From the NCBI RefSeq assembly GCF_014649375.1, contig NZ_BMSX01000026.1, forward strand, positions 62,001-126,000: a stretch of 64,000 bases of DNA, written 5' to 3'. Shown piece by piece: positions 62,052-64,000 of this stretch. Position 1 is the first letter of the stretch. Every line of letters starts with the position of its first letter. The DNA is from Streptomyces aurantiogriseus (lineage in GTDB: Bacteria > Actinomycetota > Actinomycetes > Streptomycetales > Streptomycetaceae). A model generated the notes under the pieces. It was not told the DNA's origin. It made no database searches and saw only the letters and a program-made list of their open reading frames with translations. A program made the translations under genes and the position numbers.

Positions 62052-63530
62052 TCAGACCTCCACGGTCTTCTCGGGGGTGACCGCGGAGCCGGCGGCCCGC
62101 TCGCTGCGGCACAGCAGGATGTACAGGCCGGCTGCCAGCGCCGTGCCGATGAACCAGGAGTACGGGGCGACATCGCTGAAGGTCTTCACCAGCGCGAGCA
62201 CCGCCGCGACCGCCGCGGAGGGGAGGAACGCCCACAGCGCCTTGGGGTTGACGCCCTTGCGGTAGTGGTAGCGGGTGCCGGGGCGGGCGTCGAACAGCTC
62301 GTCGACGTCGACTCGGCCGCGCTTGACCCAGTAGTAGTCGACCATGATCACGCCGAACAGGGGGCCGAGGAAGGCACCGAGACCGCCGAGGAAGTAGTTG
62401 ACGACGGTGGGGTTGGAGAAGAGGTTCCAGGGGGTGACGACCAGCGCGGCCACCGTGCTGATCAGGCCGCCGACCTTGAAGGTGATCTTCTGCGGCCAGA
62501 CGTTGGCGAGGTCGTACGCCGGGGAGACGAAGTTGGCGACGATGTTGACTCCCATGGTGGCGATGGCGAAGGTCAGCGCGGCCAGGACGAGCACCCAGGT
62601 GTTGCCGACCTTGGCGACGAGCTCCGCCGGGTCGGTGATGGCCTCGCCGAACACCTCCAGCGAGCCGGCCGTGACGATGACCGAGACGACCACGAAGGCG
62701 GTCGAGTTGATGGGCAGACCCCAGAAGTTGCCGCGCTTGACCGTCCGGTAGTCCGGCGCGAAGCGGGAGAAGTCGCAGAAGTTCAGCATCAGCGTGCCGT
62801 AGGTGGCGAGGATCAGGCCGATCGCGCCGAACCACTGCCGCCACTGCTCGCCCACGGAGACCGGGTGCGGGGTGGATGTGAGCGAGATGGTCCAGTCGGC
62901 CTTGGCCAGGACCCAGACGGCCAGCGCGATCATCACGAGCCAGATCGCGGGACCGCAGAAGTCCTGGAACTTGCGCACCGACTCCATGCCCTGGCTGATG
63001 ATCAGCGCCTGGATCAGCCACAGCGAGACGAAGGAGACCCAGCCGAGCGCGTCGAGCCCCAGGAAGGAGCTGTGCGTCCACGACTCCAGGCCCGGCCAGG
63101 CCGCCAGCAGCATCACGTTGACGGCGACGGAGGCGAGGTAGGTCTGGATGCCGTACCACATGATGGCGATCACGGCCCGGATGAGCGCGGGGATGTTGGC
63201 GCCCCAGACGCCGAAGCTGATGCGGCTGACCACGGGGAAGGGGACACCGTGGCGCTGGCCGATCCTGCCCATCCAGTTCATGCCGATGTAGATCAGCACG
63301 AAGCCCACGAGCAGGGAGGTGAAGACCTGCCACACGTTCATGCCGAGGACCAGCAGTCCGGCGGCGAAGGTGTAGTTGCCGAGGTTGTGGACGTCGGACA
63401 TCCACAGGGCGAACAGGTCGAAGACCTTCCAGTTGCGCTTCTTGGCGGGTGCGAGGTCTTCGTTGGTGAGCCGGGGATCGGGGACGAACGCTGGGGCGCC
63501 GGTGGCTTCGGCGCGGTCGGCGAGGGACAC
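62052..63530 (-). CDS. NCS1-family nucleobase/hydantoin:cation symporter
   Basis: 492-aa membrane protein with 12 predicted helices. PRLTNEDLAPAKKRNWKVFDLFALWMSDVHNLGNYTFAAGLL is the NCS1 start; GVWGANIPALIRAVIAIMWYGIQTYLA, NFCDFSRFAPDYRTVKRGNFWGLP and GPLFGVIMVDYYWVKRGRVDVDELF follow. Relatives carry allantoin, uracil or hydantoins. GTG 63528-63530 chosen for the GGAGGCCCC site; a longer ATG start at 63617 would put the operator inside the gene. Confidence 0.92.
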   Translation of the reverse strand: MSLADRAEATGAPAFVPDPRLTNEDLAPAKKRNWKVFDLFALWMSDVHNLGNYTFAAGLLVLGMNVWQVFTSLLVGFVLIYIGMNWMGRIGQRHGVPFPVVSRISFGVWGANIPALIRAVIAIMWYGIQTYLASVAVNVMLLAAWPGLESWTHSSFLGLDALGWVSFVSLWLIQALIISQGMESVRKFQDFCGPAIWLVMIALAVWVLAKADWTISLTSTPHPVSVGEQWRQWFGAIGLILATYGTLMLNFCDFSRFAPDYRTVKRGNFWGLPINSTAFVVVSVIVTAGSLEVFGEAITDPAELVAKVGNTWVLVLAALTFAIATMGVNIVANFVSPAYDLANVWPQKITFKVGGLISTVAALVVTPWNLFSNPTVVNYFLGGLGAFLGPLFGVIMVDYYWVKRGRVDVDELFDARPGTRYHYRKGVNPKALWAFLPSAAVAAVLALVKTFSDVAPYSWFIGTALAAGLYILLCRSERAAGSAVTPEKTVEV

Positions 63531-63592
63531 GGGGCCTCCATGAGCAAGGGGACGGAGGAGGGGTGCGGCGCGCAGGAGCCGCTCGAGGCGTC

Positions 63593-63608
63593 GTTTGGTA
63601 TACCAAAC
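63593..63608. promoter_or_regulatory. GntR-family operator GTTTGGTATACCAAAC
   Basis: Perfect 16-bp palindrome with the TGGTATACCA core typical of FadR/FCD-subfamily GntR regulators. It lies between the divergent permease operon and the gntR gene at 63701, 62 nt before the permease GTG. It is the likely repressor site for both directions. Confidence 0.88.
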
Positions 63609-63700
63609 TGCTGTCATGGTCCCGCCGTCAAGCGTTCTGACCGATGTCCGTCCCGTTACGGCTCCGTAAAAGACCCCTCGCGTCGGCGAAAATGGCACCC

Positions 63701-64000
63701 ATGAGCTCCCCGGCGAAGATCGAACCCCTCGGCGCGGTCCGCGAACGTGTCCTGGCCGCCCTGCGGCAGGAAATCATCTCGGGCCGTCTGCGCCCCGGCG
63801 ACCGGCTGGTCGAACGGGAACTGGCCGAGCGGTTCGGCGTCTCCCGGGTTCCCGTCCGGGAGGCCATCCGCGCCCTGGTCGCCGAGGGCTTCGTCCTCTT
63901 CGAGACCCCGCGCCGGACCGTCGTACGACGACTGAGCCGCACCGACGTCAAGGAACTCTTCGAGCTGCGCGAGGCGTTGGAGGTGTACGCGGCGGGACTG
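63701..64000 (+). CDS. GntR-family (FadR-type) regulator, N-terminal part
   Basis: The first 100 codons are visible: winged helix VRERVLAALRQEIISGRLRPGDRLVERELAERFGVSRVPVREAIRALVAEGFV, then the FCD start DVKELFELREALEVYAAGL. Effector is likely an allantoin or hydantoin-pathway compound by context. ATG 63701; ATG 63692 three codons upstream is an alternative. Runs off the window. Confidence 0.93.
   Translation, partial: MSSPAKIEPLGAVRERVLAALRQEIISGRLRPGDRLVERELAERFGVSRVPVREAIRALVAEGFVLFETPRRTVVRRLSRTDVKELFELREALEVYAAGL

Overview
The window reads as chromosomal core sequence of a Streptomyces. GC content is very high, with strong third-position bias and many GTG starts. It carries the sporulation regulator whiA in the actinobacterial order uvrC-rapZ-yvcK-whiA, and DUF397, DUF5753-XRE and DUF574 families that are abundant in streptomycetes. 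From memory, the type II dehydroquinase is close to the S. coelicolor protein. I see no prophage, integrase, insertion sequence, CRISPR array, rRNA or tRNA.

Layout. 1-1435 (-): pgk (cut by the window edge) and gap, with a strong hairpin between them. 1663-4620 (-): secreted M14 carboxypeptidase. 4799-10042 (-): tightly overlapped operon uvrC-rapZ-yvcK-whiA. 10303-14928: Imm1-like protein, XRE-like regulator, Tat-exported Rieske lipoprotein, and a LacI regulator/PfkB kinase operon with a 30-bp operator. 15121-18150 (-): uvrA. 18374-24565: maleylpyruvate isomerase-like and MBL-fold genes, aroQ, S66 peptidase, MHS transporter, Ca2+/H+ antiporter, small alpha/beta-barrel protein. 24692-28666 (-): TerC behind a yybP-ykoY-type manganese riboswitch, then a terD operon containing a TerD/FtsK-like fusion. 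28820-33648: uvrB, MHYT sensor, GDPD and ogt. 33701-37630: MFS exporter with a leader ORF, VOC protein, psuG-psuK. 37986-46926: methyltransferase, corA, CBS protein, degenerate uridine kinase, DUF2293, DUF1772, orphan gltD, AhpD-like protein and divergent MocR regulator. 47480-51087: DUF574 methyltransferase and XRE/DUF397 module divergent from an RsbW-like ATPase. 51394-61308: ABC exporter, a 57-aa gene, His-rich amidohydrolase, EEP nuclease, FUSC protein, nucleotidyltransferase, hypothetical, GNAT. 61327-64000: racemase and NCS1 permease divergent from a GntR regulator.

The main result is regulatory. Five promoters within 23 kb (uvrC, uvrA, terD, uvrB, ogt) carry the form TGTCA-based box, N8, TAnnnT known for RecA-independent (PafBC-type) DNA-damage promoters of mycobacteria. 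In uvrC, uvrB and ogt the -10 box lies exactly 7 nt before ATG, so these mRNAs should be leaderless. uvrA and terD have about 50-nt leaders with Shine-Dalgarno sequences. The site at terD suggests the tellurium/stress operon belongs to the same DNA-damage regulon.

Other regulatory architecture: in the terC riboswitch the 3' strand of P1 is perfectly complementary over 10 nt to the ribosome binding site. A set of intergenic tandem repeats (periods 12, 19, 24, 39 and 69 bp) lies mostly at 3' ends of genes, and an 18-bp repeat has lengthened the Rieske signal peptide.
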